Shown here piece by piece: positions 21,804 through 31,473 of a DNA stretch of 44,074 nt; position 1 is the first letter of the stretch, and every line of letters begins with the position of its first letter. The stretch is from [Clostridium] clostridioforme AGR2157. Its GTDB lineage: Bacteria; Bacillota; Clostridia; Lachnospirales; Lachnospiraceae. Below the pieces are notes generated by a model, which saw only the letters and a list, made by a program, of their open reading frames with translations, was not told the DNA's origin and did no database searches. The stretch lies in contig NZ_AUJR01000043.1 in NCBI RefSeq assembly GCF_000424325.1, positions 1 to 44,074 of the forward strand, written 5' to 3'. Made by a program: the position numbers and the translations under genes.

Positions 21804-22313
21804 CTACACCAGGACTCCCTCCTGGCTGCGCAGCTTTACCGCTGCGGACAGGTCCGTCTTTTTATGTTCCTTTCCGCCCTGTTCCCGACACTTCTTGGAA
21901 CGTTCCCCGGCGGTCTCGCACTTCTGGTAGAAATACTTGATGATGTCCTTTCTGGTAATGATACCAATGAAACTCTTCTGATCATCCAGTACCGGCACAA
22001 AGTTCTGGTTCAATGCCTTCCCGATCAGATCCTCCATATCTGCGTCTGCCTTAACCGGACGGTTGTCACACCGGCGGCGTATGGCTGTGACAGGTATCCT
22101 CTCAGCCCCTTTCAAATCCAGGTTGAACTGGTTCTTCATTCCCCATAACAGATCACCTTCCGTCAGCGTCCCTACATAGCGCCCTGTCCTGCTGACAATC
22201 GGTACCGCAGAATACTTGTGGTGCTCCATTTTCTCCAAAGCCTGCCTTAACGTATCATCCTCGCTTATATACGCCACGTCACTTTTAGGAGTCAGGAAAA
22301 ACAGTATGTTCAT
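21804..22313 (-). CDS. CBS-domain protein
   Basis: A 169-residue protein with a pair of CBS domains: VAYISEDDTLRQALEKMEHH, YSAVPIVSRTGRYVGTLTEGD and FVPVLDDQKSFIGIITRKDI. Such pairs bind adenine nucleotides and usually regulate a partner. The last 40 residues are basic and disordered. AAGGAG precedes ATG 22313. Single gene; partner not evident. Confidence 0.88.
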   Translation of the reverse strand: MNILFFLTPKSDVAYISEDDTLRQALEKMEHHKYSAVPIVSRTGRYVGTLTEGDLLWGMKNQFNLDLKGAERIPVTAIRRRCDNRPVKADADMEDLIGKALNQNFVPVLDDQKSFIGIITRKDIIKYFYQKCETAGERSKKCREQGGKEHKKTDLSAAVKLRSQEGVLV

Positions 22314-22430
22314 TTTTTCACTCCTTTTTCCCGTATTCTTAATTAAGTATAATGCCTGCCTCTGAACCGAATGTGAACAAATTATTATAAAAATCTGAAA
22401 TTTCTTAAGATGCAGGAAATATAGATATAT

Positions 22431-23468
22431 TTATATGTGCATTACACCTGCGGGAGCCGCCGTACTCTGTCTGACCACCAAATACGGCTGAAACATAATA
22501 TTTTTCTTTGTATCCTGTTTCTGTTTCTGGCGGATAATCCGAATCATCTGCTGAACCGCCTCTGTTCCCATCTCCTCCACCGGCTGATGAATTGATGTAA
22601 GAGGCACACTCAATATCTCTGAAAAAAAGATATCGTCATATCCAATCAGCGATATGTCTTCCGGAACAGAGATTCCCTGCTGCTTTAAATAGTGAAACAC
22701 GCCATACGCCGACATATCATTATAGGCAAAAATTGCTGTAACATCTTTTTTGAGCAGATACTCTGCCCCCCGCACGCCGCTGCTCAGGTCATAGTCCCCA
22801 TAAAATATAAGGGACGGGTCAAATTCCACTCCTTTTTCCATCAGCGCCCGTATATAGCCCTGCGTCCTCCGGTTGGAATCAGCCAGATCCTTTGGGCCGC
22901 CCACGCATCCAATCCTGGTATGGCCCAATTCCAGCAGATGTCTGGCTGCAAGATATCCTCCCTCATCATGGTCCACAATCACGGAACAGCCTTTGACCTC
23001 AGGATAAAAGCGGTCCACAAGGACAAACGGTATGTTGAGTGAATCCATCAGCGCCACCATTTCCTCCACTTTTTCACTGTCATTCTCCCTTGCCATACAG
23101 ATCAATACTCCGTCCACACCCTTGTCAGCCAGCATCTGCAGATATTTCATCTCGCGCTCATGAAGGTCGTTGGTATTGCACAGTATGAGATTCCAGCCGT
23201 TCCTGCGGCATTCATCTTCAATGGACTTAGCCATATTAGCAAAAAAGTTGTTTCGGATGTCAGATAAAATCAGGCCCAGGGTTTTTGTCTGCTTCTTTAC
23301 CAGCCCCACGGCTAATTGATTTGGCCGGTAATTGAGTTCCTTCGCAGCCTGGAGAATCGCCTCCTCTGTTGCCTTTGGAATCTTATGTGCCTTTCCATTC
23401 AGTACCAATGATATGGTGGTAATAGAAAAACCTGTGTACTTCGCTATATCCTTAATTGTTGTTCGCAA
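22431..23468 (-). CDS. LacI-family transcription regulator
   Basis: A 345-residue regulator. The HTH is at residues 1-25 (TIKDIAKYTGFSITTISLVL) with the hinge helix LNGKAHKIP..NYRPNQLA, and a periplasmic-binding-like sensor domain (TKTLGLILSDIRNNFFANMA, AIFAYNDMSAYGVFHYL, SLIGYDDIFFSEILSVPLTS given as landmarks). The start is TTG 23468 behind AGGGGGCAGG. It is the last gene of the nucleoside operon and its natural target is the tandem AAAGCGTTT pair at the operon head. The ligand is probably a nucleoside, base or related sugar. Confidence 0.88.
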   Translation of the reverse strand: MRTTIKDIAKYTGFSITTISLVLNGKAHKIPKATEEAILQAAKELNYRPNQLAVGLVKKQTKTLGLILSDIRNNFFANMAKSIEDECRRNGWNLILCNTNDLHEREMKYLQMLADKGVDGVLICMARENDSEKVEEMVALMDSLNIPFVLVDRFYPEVKGCSVIVDHDEGGYLAARHLLELGHTRIGCVGGPKDLADSNRRTQGYIRALMEKGVEFDPSLIFYGDYDLSSGVRGAEYLLKKDVTAIFAYNDMSAYGVFHYLKQQGISVPEDISLIGYDDIFFSEILSVPLTSIHQPVEEMGTEAVQQMIRIIRQKQKQDTKKNIMFQPYLVVRQSTAAPAGVMHI

Positions 23469-23526
23469 ATCCTGCCCCCTGTTAAAACATGCTCAAAATC
23501 TTACATTTCATTATATCATAAGTTTA

Positions 23527-24690
23527 TCATTTAGCAATGTACCAGCAAAATTTTTCCATGACTCGAATTGCCTCAAAATACTTAGATATCTCCACGTATT
23601 CATTGGGCTTATGACACATCTGAGGCTCTCCCGGACCAAAGAGCAGTGCCGGACAGTCCGGCCAGGCTGTCCGGAAAATGGATGCATCTGTAAAATAGTT
23701 GATACCGGTCTCTCTGGAATCATCGCCTATGAACCCTTTCAGCATGTGAAGCCACTGGTTTTTTGGGCCTGTCTCTACCGGCATCCTGTAATTTGATATC
23801 TCAGGCACAAAGGACAGACCCCCGTTATATCCTTCACACCGCTTTTCCATAAGGTATTCCAACCGGTTCAGAACCTTCTTTTCATTCAAAGGCGGTACAA
23901 TCCGGATATCAGCCAGGAACCGCGCCCTGTCCGGCGTCATATTGGGGGCAATTCCTCCCTCCGCCATGGTAATCTGGAGTGTGCTGCGTCCCAGTACAGG
24001 ATGCTCCTCCCTCTTAAGCTCCTCTCTCAAATCCGCCAGCAGGCCAAAGCCCTGCTCCAGGGCATTGATTCCCTGCCAGGGTTCTGCTCCATGGCTTGTC
24101 TTGCCTGAAACAGACAGCTTTAACCAGATACATCCTTTCTGAGCCACACCAGCCTGACATGAAGTAGGCTCTCCAATCAGGAGCAGCTTTGGAAATAAAT
24201 CAGGGTATTCCTTTATGATTTCCTTTGCGCCCAAACCGCCCCGTTCCTCATCGCAGGTTCCCGCAAAAACAATCGTCTTCTGTGGAACGCATCCACTCTC
24301 CGCCAGCTCTCCCAGAACAAAAGCCATGACTGCCAATCCGCTTTTCATATCACTGGCTCCTCTTGCATAAAGGCGCCCATCCTGTTCTGCACACACGGCC
24401 GGATTGGTATTCCATTCGTTTATATCTCCATATGGAACTGTATCCAGATGACCGTTAAAAAGTATGGTCTCCTCTGTTTTTCCTTTGAGTACGCCAATCA
24501 CGTTGCCGTGATGCTCATCAATCAGCTGAACCCTTGTTTCCATACCCTTTCTTTTTAAATATTCTGCCAGATAAACAGCTGCCTCCTGTTCCCTGTCCTT
24601 TCCGTTGACACTGGGTATATCCAGTATGTGCTTCAAAAACTCCAGAGCCTCTGTTCTTTTCTGTTCCTCTGTTCTTTTCTCTGTTTCCAT
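23527..24690 (-). CDS. M20-family metallohydrolase
   Basis: A 387-residue ArgE/DapE-type enzyme. FNGHLDTVP (His and Asp ligands), YARGASDMKSGLAVM (bridging Asp), GTCDEERGG (general base Glu) and the late MCHKPNEYVEISKY give the two-zinc active site; KTSHGAEPWQG marks the dimerisation domain. ATG 24690 follows AGGAGG; an earlier start at 24726 has none. It hydrolyses an N-acyl or peptide bond in an unknown amino-acid-like substrate. The operon also carries a second M20 gene. Confidence 0.88.
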   Translation of the reverse strand: METEKRTEEQKRTEALEFLKHILDIPSVNGKDREQEAAVYLAEYLKRKGMETRVQLIDEHHGNVIGVLKGKTEETILFNGHLDTVPYGDINEWNTNPAVCAEQDGRLYARGASDMKSGLAVMAFVLGELAESGCVPQKTIVFAGTCDEERGGLGAKEIIKEYPDLFPKLLLIGEPTSCQAGVAQKGCIWLKLSVSGKTSHGAEPWQGINALEQGFGLLADLREELKREEHPVLGRSTLQITMAEGGIAPNMTPDRARFLADIRIVPPLNEKKVLNRLEYLMEKRCEGYNGGLSFVPEISNYRMPVETGPKNQWLHMLKGFIGDDSRETGINYFTDASIFRTAWPDCPALLFGPGEPQMCHKPNEYVEISKYFEAIRVMEKFCWYIAK

Positions 24691-24765
24691 CTGCAATCCT
24701 CCTGCAAAAAGAGGACTGCCGCCCATGGAATCCTTGATTTCAGGCAGCAGTCCCCATTCTTATTC

Positions 24766-25509
24766 TTACTTTGTCAGCCAGTCCATGATTCCCTGCCACA
24801 TCCTGTTATAATATTCCCACTCACAGAATTCCGGCGGTGCCCAGTGGGGGGCGCAGTCCGTGGTTACTACAGCGCTCTTTCCCTTTCCATATACCCCAAA
24901 GGCAATAAACGGGTCATCATCTACCACAGCGGCCACAACCGCTTCCGGCTTTGCAATGGTCTTATTATATCCCAGTACCTGCGGGAACTCCCCCGGAATC
25001 CCGTTCAGGGCTTCATGCTCAGCAACTGTCACAGGCGTAGTTCCCTCGCAGTGCTCCATACGGTCGTCCACGGTAAGAACCTCTACCGGAAGAACCTCCT
25101 GCACCGCAGTATCATGCCATTTTCCTTTTGCATCCACGCCTGAAAAGGTAAGGTAGCCTCCCACCATCATAAGGGCCCCCCCATCCAGCACGTAATCGCG
25201 AATCAGATTGCATCTGTTTGGTTTCTTCTCGCTTCTCATAAATGTGGCTGACGGAAGAAGAAGCGTATTTGCTCCGATGTCAGAGAGAATCACTGCATCG
25301 TATTCCTTTAATTCTTCCATTGTAAATGGAAATTCCTCTCCTGCCAGATGGTTCGGCAGAAAAGTAACCTCATAACCGCCTTCCTCCAGTGCTGCTTTCA
25401 GCCATTTTTCTCCTGTCTCATATGCGGAGGTATAAAAACTGTCAAATCCTTTCACATGTGTGGTATAACTCATCCAGGACTCTCCTGCCAACAATACTTT
25501 CTTGCTCAT
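24766..25509 (-). CDS. Class I glutamine amidotransferase-like protein
   Basis: A 247-residue protein: KKVLLAGESWMSYTTHVKGF, EGGYEVTFLPNHLAG, YDAVILSDIGANTLLLP, VLDGGALMMVGGYLTFSG and SAVVTTDCAPHWAPPEF. The fold is the flavodoxin-like amidotransferase-like group (ThuA/DUF1355-like). No clear catalytic Cys in a nucleophile elbow is seen, so true amidotransferase activity is doubtful. AAGGAG precedes the ATG. Between two M20 genes, it is probably part of the same catabolic path. Confidence 0.75.
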   Translation of the reverse strand: MSKKVLLAGESWMSYTTHVKGFDSFYTSAYETGEKWLKAALEEGGYEVTFLPNHLAGEEFPFTMEELKEYDAVILSDIGANTLLLPSATFMRSEKKPNRCNLIRDYVLDGGALMMVGGYLTFSGVDAKGKWHDTAVQEVLPVEVLTVDDRMEHCEGTTPVTVAEHEALNGIPGEFPQVLGYNKTIAKPEAVVAAVVDDDPFIAFGVYGKGKSAVVTTDCAPHWAPPEFCEWEYYNRMWQGIMDWLTK

Positions 25510-25532
25510 CTCTCTTCTCCTTATTCTTCATT

Positions 25533-26810
25533 CTATTTATTTGCCTTACACCATTCCAGTATGAGCTGGGCATAAACAAGAATGGCTTCCAGATATGATT
25601 CCGCCTCCACATACTCATTGACAGAATGGCACTCTTCCAACCGTCCGGGGCCAAACTGCATGGTGGGGCAGCCCGCGATGTTCTTCCATAATCTCGAGTC
25701 ACAGCCTGCAGGAGAACCGACCAGGCGCACCTGCCTTCCAAGGGCTTTTTCGTATCCATTCATAAAGCAGGCCACAAAGCTGTCACCGGATTCCTGTTCA
25801 AAGGCCCCTCCGGCCTGATACATGGTTATCACCGGCCTGTGCTGGCGCAGCCACATGTCACTGTCAGCCACCCGGTTCACCGCATCTGTAAATTCTTCTA
25901 CAATTTGATCATAACTCATCTGTCTGGGCAGATAGTGGATGCATGTCTCAAAATAGCAATGTCCCGGCACGGTGGAACCGGCGCTGCCGCCGTGAATCGT
26001 ACCTATATTCAGATTGGGAGCAGGAAGCAGGGGATGTTTATAGGTCAGGAGCCATTTGTGTTCCAGCTCCTCCAACTCCCGAATAACCTTAAGCGCCTTA
26101 TCAATTGCGCTGACTCCCTTCCACTTTGCTCCGGAATGATTTGCTTTTCCCTCAAACTCCACTTTAAAAAAGACAAATCCCATATGGGCCAGAATCAATT
26201 CATCGGAAGAAGGCTCGCAGACAACCACTCCATCGGCTTTTTCTCCTGACATGATTGCGGCCATAGAACCATTGCCTCCGCCTTCCTCGTCGCAGACTGA
26301 AGTGATATGTACATCTCCCGGCAGTTGTACACCGGCATCCTTAAGCAGCTGCACTGCCATAACAGATGCCATAAGACCGCCTTTCATATCAGCCGCGCCC
26401 AGGCCGTAAAGCCTGCCGTCATTCATGGTTGGCGTGTGCGGCGGCGTATTCCACTCATTTTCATTTCCCGCAGGCATGGTGTCTATATGGCCGTTAAACA
26501 TCAGGCTCCTGCCGTCTTTGTCACCCTTAAAAACAGCATACACATTATAGCGGTCATCGTAATTATGTCCAATGTTTCCTTCCTGATATTTTGTCAGGCA
26601 TTCTTTAATGGCTTCCTCTGTCATGGGATCCCGGCGGATGATATCCGCGCCCATATCCCCGAACAATTTCACCATATACTCCTGCCCCTGTTTTTCCAGT
26701 CCCCCTGCTATCCCATGGCCCAAATCATGGGTATCGATAGCTATAAGGTCCATCAAACGCTGTATATATGCCTGTTTATTTTCTTCCAAAACTTCTTTTA
26801 GCGGCCTCAT
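25533..26810 (-). CDS. M20-family metallohydrolase (second copy)
   Basis: A 425-residue ArgE/DapE-type enzyme. FNGHIDTMPAGNENEWNT, YGLGAADMKGGLMASVM and TSVCDEEGGGNGS hold the zinc ligands and catalytic Glu; ANHSGAKWKGVSAIDKAL marks the lid domain; the late ECHSVNEYVEAESY has the last His. ATG 26810 follows AGGAG; a start at 26849 is less likely. It is only distantly similar to the other M20 enzyme of the operon, so a separate substrate or step is likely. Confidence 0.88.
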   Translation of the reverse strand: MRPLKEVLEENKQAYIQRLMDLIAIDTHDLGHGIAGGLEKQGQEYMVKLFGDMGADIIRRDPMTEEAIKECLTKYQEGNIGHNYDDRYNVYAVFKGDKDGRSLMFNGHIDTMPAGNENEWNTPPHTPTMNDGRLYGLGAADMKGGLMASVMAVQLLKDAGVQLPGDVHITSVCDEEGGGNGSMAAIMSGEKADGVVVCEPSSDELILAHMGFVFFKVEFEGKANHSGAKWKGVSAIDKALKVIRELEELEHKWLLTYKHPLLPAPNLNIGTIHGGSAGSTVPGHCYFETCIHYLPRQMSYDQIVEEFTDAVNRVADSDMWLRQHRPVITMYQAGGAFEQESGDSFVACFMNGYEKALGRQVRLVGSPAGCDSRLWKNIAGCPTMQFGPGRLEECHSVNEYVEAESYLEAILVYAQLILEWCKANK

Positions 26811-26870
26811 AATTTCAACTCCTTTTTCGGTCAGACATGGCTGCGGCATTTCATCACTCTCTTAACCATA

Positions 26871-27806
26871 TTAACCGTAATTACGGATTCCCTGTTCAAT
26901 GATATCCCAGAACTTTTCCACATCCACTTCCACTGCCACATTGCTGTTGGGCTCCCTCTTGGAATATCCGAAGAAGTCACAATTCGTACGGCCGTAGCTC
27001 TGAACGCTGCGGATGTCTATTTCCGTAAACATTGCTTTCGTAGTAAGGACTGTCGGGTCTATCAGGTATGCTATGGTCAGAGGGTCGTGGAGAGGCCCTC
27101 CCTCCCATCCGAATACAGCTTTTTGGCTCTTGCTGAAAAACCGCATCAAATCCGCGAACAGCATTGCCGGCGGCGTGCCGATTTTTTCCATTCGTTCAAT
27201 CACGGACGGATAACACAGTACTTTTCTGGTCACGTCCAGTCCTACCATGGTTATGGGCCTATTGCATGTGAACACCACGTGGGCCGCATCTGCGTCCGCC
27301 AGGATATTGAACTCTGCCGCAGGCGTCACATTTCCCAACTGATAGCAGCCTCCCATAAGCACAATCTCACGAATCTTGGGAAGAATTCTCGGTTCCAGGC
27401 GGATTGCCATGGCAATATTGGTCAGAGGGCCTGTGGGTACAAGTGTAATATCGCCGTCCGATGCCATCAGCGTATCTATTATATACAGCACCGCGTGTTT
27501 ATCTTCTGCTTTTCTCCGGAGAGGAGCAAATACCGGTCCGTCAAGTCCTGTCTCTCCATGTATGTCATCTGCAATAACCTGCTTATCCCGTATCATGGGC
27601 TGTCCGCATCCTGCGTACACCGGAATATCCAGCCCCAGATATTGGCATACATTCAGCGCATTGGCAGTTGTTTTCTCCAATGTCTGGTTTCCGGCGACCA
27701 CTGTGATACCCAATAAATCAATTTGCGGGCTCTTAGCTGCCAGCATTATGGCAACCGCGTCGTCATGGCCCGGATCACAGTCTAAAATAATCTTGCGCTT
27801 ATCCAT
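26871..27806 (-). CDS. Inosine-uridine preferring nucleoside hydrolase
   Basis: A 311-residue enzyme. [11 protein letters not shown] at residues 7-17 is the calcium-binding Asp cluster, [10 protein letters not shown] and [18 protein letters not shown] are further family motifs, and [14 protein letters not shown] carries the late Asp. It splits nucleosides into base and ribose in the cytoplasm. GGAGG lies seven bases before the ATG. Following directly on the BMP-type importer, it explains the operon's likely nucleoside substrate. Confidence 0.93.
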   Translation of the reverse strand: MDKRKIILDCDPGHDDAVAIMLAAKSPQIDLLGITVVAGNQTLEKTTANALNVCQYLGLDIPVYAGCGQPMIRDKQVIADDIHGETGLDGPVFAPLRRKAEDKHAVLYIIDTLMASDGDITLVPTGPLTNIAMAIRLEPRILPKIREIVLMGGCYQLGNVTPAAEFNILADADAAHVVFTCNRPITMVGLDVTRKVLCYPSVIERMEKIGTPPAMLFADLMRFFSKSQKAVFGWEGGPLHDPLTIAYLIDPTVLTTKAMFTEIDIRSVQSYGRTNCDFFGYSKREPNSNVAVEVDVEKFWDIIEQGIRNYG

Positions 27807-27820
27807 ATCTTGACCTCCTG

Positions 27821-28756
27821 CTATTCAATCGTAACCAGCGAACTCTTTTTCTTCTCCTGGGCTTTTTTCTTAGATATCATGGAAACTGCCAGCACAGCAA
27901 TGGTCACCACGTAGGGCATCAGCAATACAAACTGGGATGGAACACCATACGCCTGTATACGGGCTCCCAATGAATCCGTAAATCCGAATATCAGACATCC
28001 AACCGCTGTAAGTGCAGGATGGGCTCCTCCAAAATACATGGCAGCCACACCCATAAATCCTCTGGAATTCGTCATGCCCTCTGTAAAAAGCCTGCTGTAT
28101 CCAAGGGACAGATGAGCTCCTGCCAGCCCTCCAATCAGACCGGATATGGCTATTGCCTGGTATTTCATGGCATTTACATTAATTCCCGCTGTCTCTGCAG
28201 CCATGGGAAACTGTCCCACTGCCCTCAGCCGCAGTCCCCATACTGTCTTATAAAAAAGAAACATCATAAGAAATACCAGCACGATAACAAACCATTCCGT
28301 AACACTCCAGTTGTTAAACAGGCTGTCCAGAACAGGCACGCCGTCTAAAAACGGTATATGTACCTTAGGTATTCCTTTAATCTGCGGGCTGGTAAAGGAG
28401 CCGCTTACTCCAAGCATGCTATTGAGCATGAATTTGGTAAAGGCAATGGCAAACAGATTAATACCCATACCAATGGCACAAATCTCTGCCTTGTACTTAA
28501 TGTGCCCCACAGCCATAATCATGGCAATGAGAAGGCCTGCAACCATTGAAATAAGGATTCCCAGAACCCAGCTTCCAGTCAGATAACTAACAGTTACAGC
28601 TGTAAATGCACCTGTAAGCATGATACCCTCAGTACCAATATTAAGAATATCCGCCTGCTGGGTAATGGCTGCACAAAGAGCTGCATATATGATGGGCGTA
28701 GCTGAACGGAACGTCGCATATATTAATGAAATATCAAAAATCTTATTAAATTGCAT
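27821..28756 (-). CDS. Nucleoside ABC transporter permease (NupQ-like)
   Basis: A 311-residue membrane protein with about eight hydrophobic helices. [17 protein letters not shown] near the start and [20 protein letters not shown] with [16 protein letters not shown] later are typical of the BMP-linked BPD_transp_2 permeases. GGAGGAGG precedes the ATG. It pairs with the upstream permease to form the channel. Confidence 0.92.
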   Translation of the reverse strand: MQFNKIFDISLIYATFRSATPIIYAALCAAITQQADILNIGTEGIMLTGAFTAVTVSYLTGSWVLGILISMVAGLLIAMIMAVGHIKYKAEICAIGMGINLFAIAFTKFMLNSMLGVSGSFTSPQIKGIPKVHIPFLDGVPVLDSLFNNWSVTEWFVIVLVFLMMFLFYKTVWGLRLRAVGQFPMAAETAGINVNAMKYQAIAISGLIGGLAGAHLSLGYSRLFTEGMTNSRGFMGVAAMYFGGAHPALTAVGCLIFGFTDSLGARIQAYGVPSQFVLLMPYVVTIAVLAVSMISKKKAQEKKKSSLVTIE

Positions 28757-28767
28757 ATGTCCTCCTC

Positions 28768-29811
28768 CTACTGCGCATCTGCTTTTGCCTTGCGTTTTTT
28801 GTTAAACTGGAACAACAATTCCATGGTAGCCACGATAATAAAGATAGCGGTAATGGTATCTACAATGGATTTTGGAACACCGGTATTCTGCTGCATACCC
28901 AAAGCTCCGGAGCGCAGCACTGCCAGGAAAAACGCGATGAACGGGGTGGTAACCACATTGTTCTTTACAATCAGGGAAGCCAGCATACCGTTTGTTCCCA
29001 GGTTCGCGGCAAAGTTATTCAGGAAGTATCCATATGTACCCAGCACCTCGATACAGCCTGCCAGGCCGCCAATGGCGCCGCTGAGCATCATGGTACGGAT
29101 AAACACCTTCTTCGGATTGATTCCAACATACTCAGCATTGGCCGGATTGGTTCCCACGGTTCTTATTTTATAGCCCAGCGTTGTTTTGTTCAGCATCCAG
29201 ATGACAGCAATTACCGTTATAATAGCTATAAACAGCCCCGCGTTGGCATTACTTGGTTTCAAAAGTTTGGGAAGCGTCACATTCACCGGTATGGACTGCG
29301 GATTGGCAACGCCTGCACTGATTGGTCCGCTTACTAAATAGGAAGTGATATACAGTGCCACACTGTTCATCAGAATGGTAGTACACACCTCACTGACGCC
29401 GTAATACGCCTTTAAAAATCCCGGAATCCATGCCCATGCAGCACCTGCTGCAACGGCAGCCCCAAAACATGCCACCAGCAGCAAAGGCTTTGGAAGCCAT
29501 GTGCAGTAGATTCCCACATAGGCAGCTGCCATACCGCCTAAGAACACCTCGCCCTCAACGCCTACATTGAAGGCTCCTGCCTTAGCCGCCACCGCAAATG
29601 CAATGGACGTCAAAAGCAGCGGGGTAAAGTTGGCCAGGGTTGTACCAATCTTCAGCTTCCCGACAAAAACTCCCTTAAACAAAGCCGCATATGCTTCCAG
29701 TGGATTTTCATGAATCAGCAGTATAAAAACAGCTCCTATGCCCAGCGCCAGAAGAGCCAGCAGTAAAATCCTCCTCAGGCTTTTCATCACTGATTCTACT
29801 CTTGGATTCAT
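28768..29811 (-). CDS. Nucleoside ABC transporter permease (NupP-like)
   Basis: A 347-residue permease with an N-terminal signal-anchor and about nine helices. AKAGAFNVGVEGEVFLGG, VCTTILMNSVALYITSYLV and GINPKKVFIRTMMLSGAIGG are the family blocks. Its ATG overlaps the ATPase stop by four bases (ATGA), with AGGAGG upstream, showing tight coupling. Confidence 0.92.
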   Translation of the reverse strand: MNPRVESVMKSLRRILLLALLALGIGAVFILLIHENPLEAYAALFKGVFVGKLKIGTTLANFTPLLLTSIAFAVAAKAGAFNVGVEGEVFLGGMAAAYVGIYCTWLPKPLLLVACFGAAVAAGAAWAWIPGFLKAYYGVSEVCTTILMNSVALYITSYLVSGPISAGVANPQSIPVNVTLPKLLKPSNANAGLFIAIITVIAVIWMLNKTTLGYKIRTVGTNPANAEYVGINPKKVFIRTMMLSGAIGGLAGCIEVLGTYGYFLNNFAANLGTNGMLASLIVKNNVVTTPFIAFFLAVLRSGALGMQQNTGVPKSIVDTITAIFIIVATMELLFQFNKKRKAKADAQ

Positions 29812-31361
29812 TGTCTGCCTCCTTCCTGCTCCTGGATACCGCAGCCTTCCATATCATGGCCGCCCATCATCAGAAGCCCCAGCTTTTCTTCATCTGCTTC
29901 CTCCGCCATCATGCGCCCTGTAATCCTGCCCTCATACATAACCACAATACGGTCAGACAAAGACATGATTTCCTCCAGGTCCGCAGATACCAGAAGCACT
30001 CCCAGGCCCTTTTTCTTGACATCCTGCAAAATAGTGCGGATTGATTCAATAGCGCCTATATCAACACCTCTTGTAGGCTGGGATGCCACCAGAAGTTTTC
30101 CGCCTATGGAAACCTCTCTCGCCACCACTACCTTCTGGGCATTTCCTCCCGAAAGTGAGGATGCGGGAATCTCAGTATCCCTGGGACGTATATCGAATTT
30201 CTCGGCCATCTCTTTCGCAAATGGGTAGGAGGCAGAATCATTTACCATGATTCCCCTGGCAAAGGGCGCTTTGTCCTCCTGAACTGCCACCAGGTTCTCC
30301 CGTATTGTCATGGTACGGTTTAAACCTCTGGTATTTCGGTCTTCAGGAATATGGGCAAGTCCGGCTTCCCTGGATTTCCTTGGAGAAAAATTAGTGATTT
30401 CCGTTCCTCCCAGAATAACACATCCCTTCTCCACCTTTCTCAATCCGGTTATAGCCTCTATAAACTCACTCTGTCCATTCCCATCAATACCGGCAATTCC
30501 CACGATTTCTCCTGCCCTGACTTCCATGGAGACACCGCGTATCTTGGATATCTCTTTTTCCCCCGATGTCCACAAATCTCTGACCTCCAGGACCACATCA
30601 CCGATATCAGCCTTTTCCTTTTTTATGTCCAGGAAAACTTCCCTTCCTATCATCATCCTGGCCAAATCCGAAGGGGACGTATCCTGTTTATCTACGGTAC
30701 CGATAAAACATCCCTGCCTCATTACCGTAATACGGTCCGATATCTCCATTACCTCATTGAGTTTATGTGAAATGAAAACAATGGACTTGCCGTCCTTCCT
30801 CAAATTCTCCAGAATCTCAAAAAGCCTGCGGGTTTCCTGAGGCGTCAGCACCGCTGTCGGTTCATCCAGTATGATTATATCTGCTCCTCTGGTCAATATT
30901 TTAATGATCTCCACTCTCTGGGCTTCTCCCACGGAAATCTGATTTATTTTCTTACTCATTTGTATATCCATGCCGTACTGGTCTATATAGTGCTGCACTG
31001 TATTTTTTGCTTTTTCAAAATCTATGGTGCATCCCTTCCTGGGCTCAAATCCCAGAATAATATTCTCCAGTACCGTAAGCTCGTTGACCAGCATGAATTC
31101 CTGGTGCACCATGCCTATTCCTTTTTCTATGGCAATCTTGGGGGTGATGTGGCTTATATTCTCACCTTTGATTTTTATTTCTCCCCCGTCAAAATCATAT
31201 AGTCCGTACAGCAGTTTCATCATGGTGGATTTTCCTGTTCCATTTTCACCAATCAGGGAGTGTATTTCACCCTTCTTCAAGTTGAACTGCCCATCTTTTA
31301 CCGCCTGTACGGAGCCAAATGATTTCCTGATACTATTCATTTCCACTACATATCCGTTCAT
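29808..31361 (-). CDS. Nucleoside ABC transporter ATP-binding protein (NupO-like, two domains)
   Basis: A 517-residue fused ATPase. Domain 1 has Walker A GENGTGKST (about residue 40), signature SVGEAQRVE and Walker B IIILDEPTAV. Domain 2 has GIDGNGQSEF, SGGNAQKVVVAR and a degenerate Walker B LLVASQPTRGVD, in which Gln replaces the usual catalytic Glu, as is common in this family. I choose ATG 31361, behind AAAGGTGA; an upstream ATG at 31433 adds 24 unrelated residues without a ribosome binding site. It powers uptake with the BMP lipoprotein. Confidence 0.92.
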   Translation of the reverse strand: MNGYVVEMNSIRKSFGSVQAVKDGQFNLKKGEIHSLIGENGTGKSTMMKLLYGLYDFDGGEIKIKGENISHITPKIAIEKGIGMVHQEFMLVNELTVLENIILGFEPRKGCTIDFEKAKNTVQHYIDQYGMDIQMSKKINQISVGEAQRVEIIKILTRGADIIILDEPTAVLTPQETRRLFEILENLRKDGKSIVFISHKLNEVMEISDRITVMRQGCFIGTVDKQDTSPSDLARMMIGREVFLDIKKEKADIGDVVLEVRDLWTSGEKEISKIRGVSMEVRAGEIVGIAGIDGNGQSEFIEAITGLRKVEKGCVILGGTEITNFSPRKSREAGLAHIPEDRNTRGLNRTMTIRENLVAVQEDKAPFARGIMVNDSASYPFAKEMAEKFDIRPRDTEIPASSLSGGNAQKVVVAREVSIGGKLLVASQPTRGVDIGAIESIRTILQDVKKKGLGVLLVSADLEEIMSLSDRIVVMYEGRITGRMMAEEADEEKLGLLMMGGHDMEGCGIQEQEGGRQ

Positions 31362-31412
31362 TCCGGTCACCTTTTTCCCTGAATCTTTGCCTCTAAAGAT
31401 TTCATAAAACCC

Positions 31413-31446
31413 GGGGCGGGAAGACATATTCATGCCCTGCCGCCCC
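31413..31446 (-). terminator. Intercistronic hairpin after the BMP gene
   Basis: GGGGCGG (31413-31419 on the plus strand) and CCGCCCC (31440-31446) form a GC-rich stem followed, on the minus strand, by GGGTTTTATG. A partial terminator between binding protein and ATPase would keep the lipoprotein in excess. Inference. Confidence 0.5.
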
Positions 31447-31473
31447 TGAAGTATTTCCGCACTTTATACAGCC

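Noticed and set aside
31362-31433. Longer N-terminus of the nucleoside ATPase from ATG 31433
   Set aside because: The extra 24 residues match no ABC ATPase start, lack a ribosome binding site, and cover an intercistronic hairpin.
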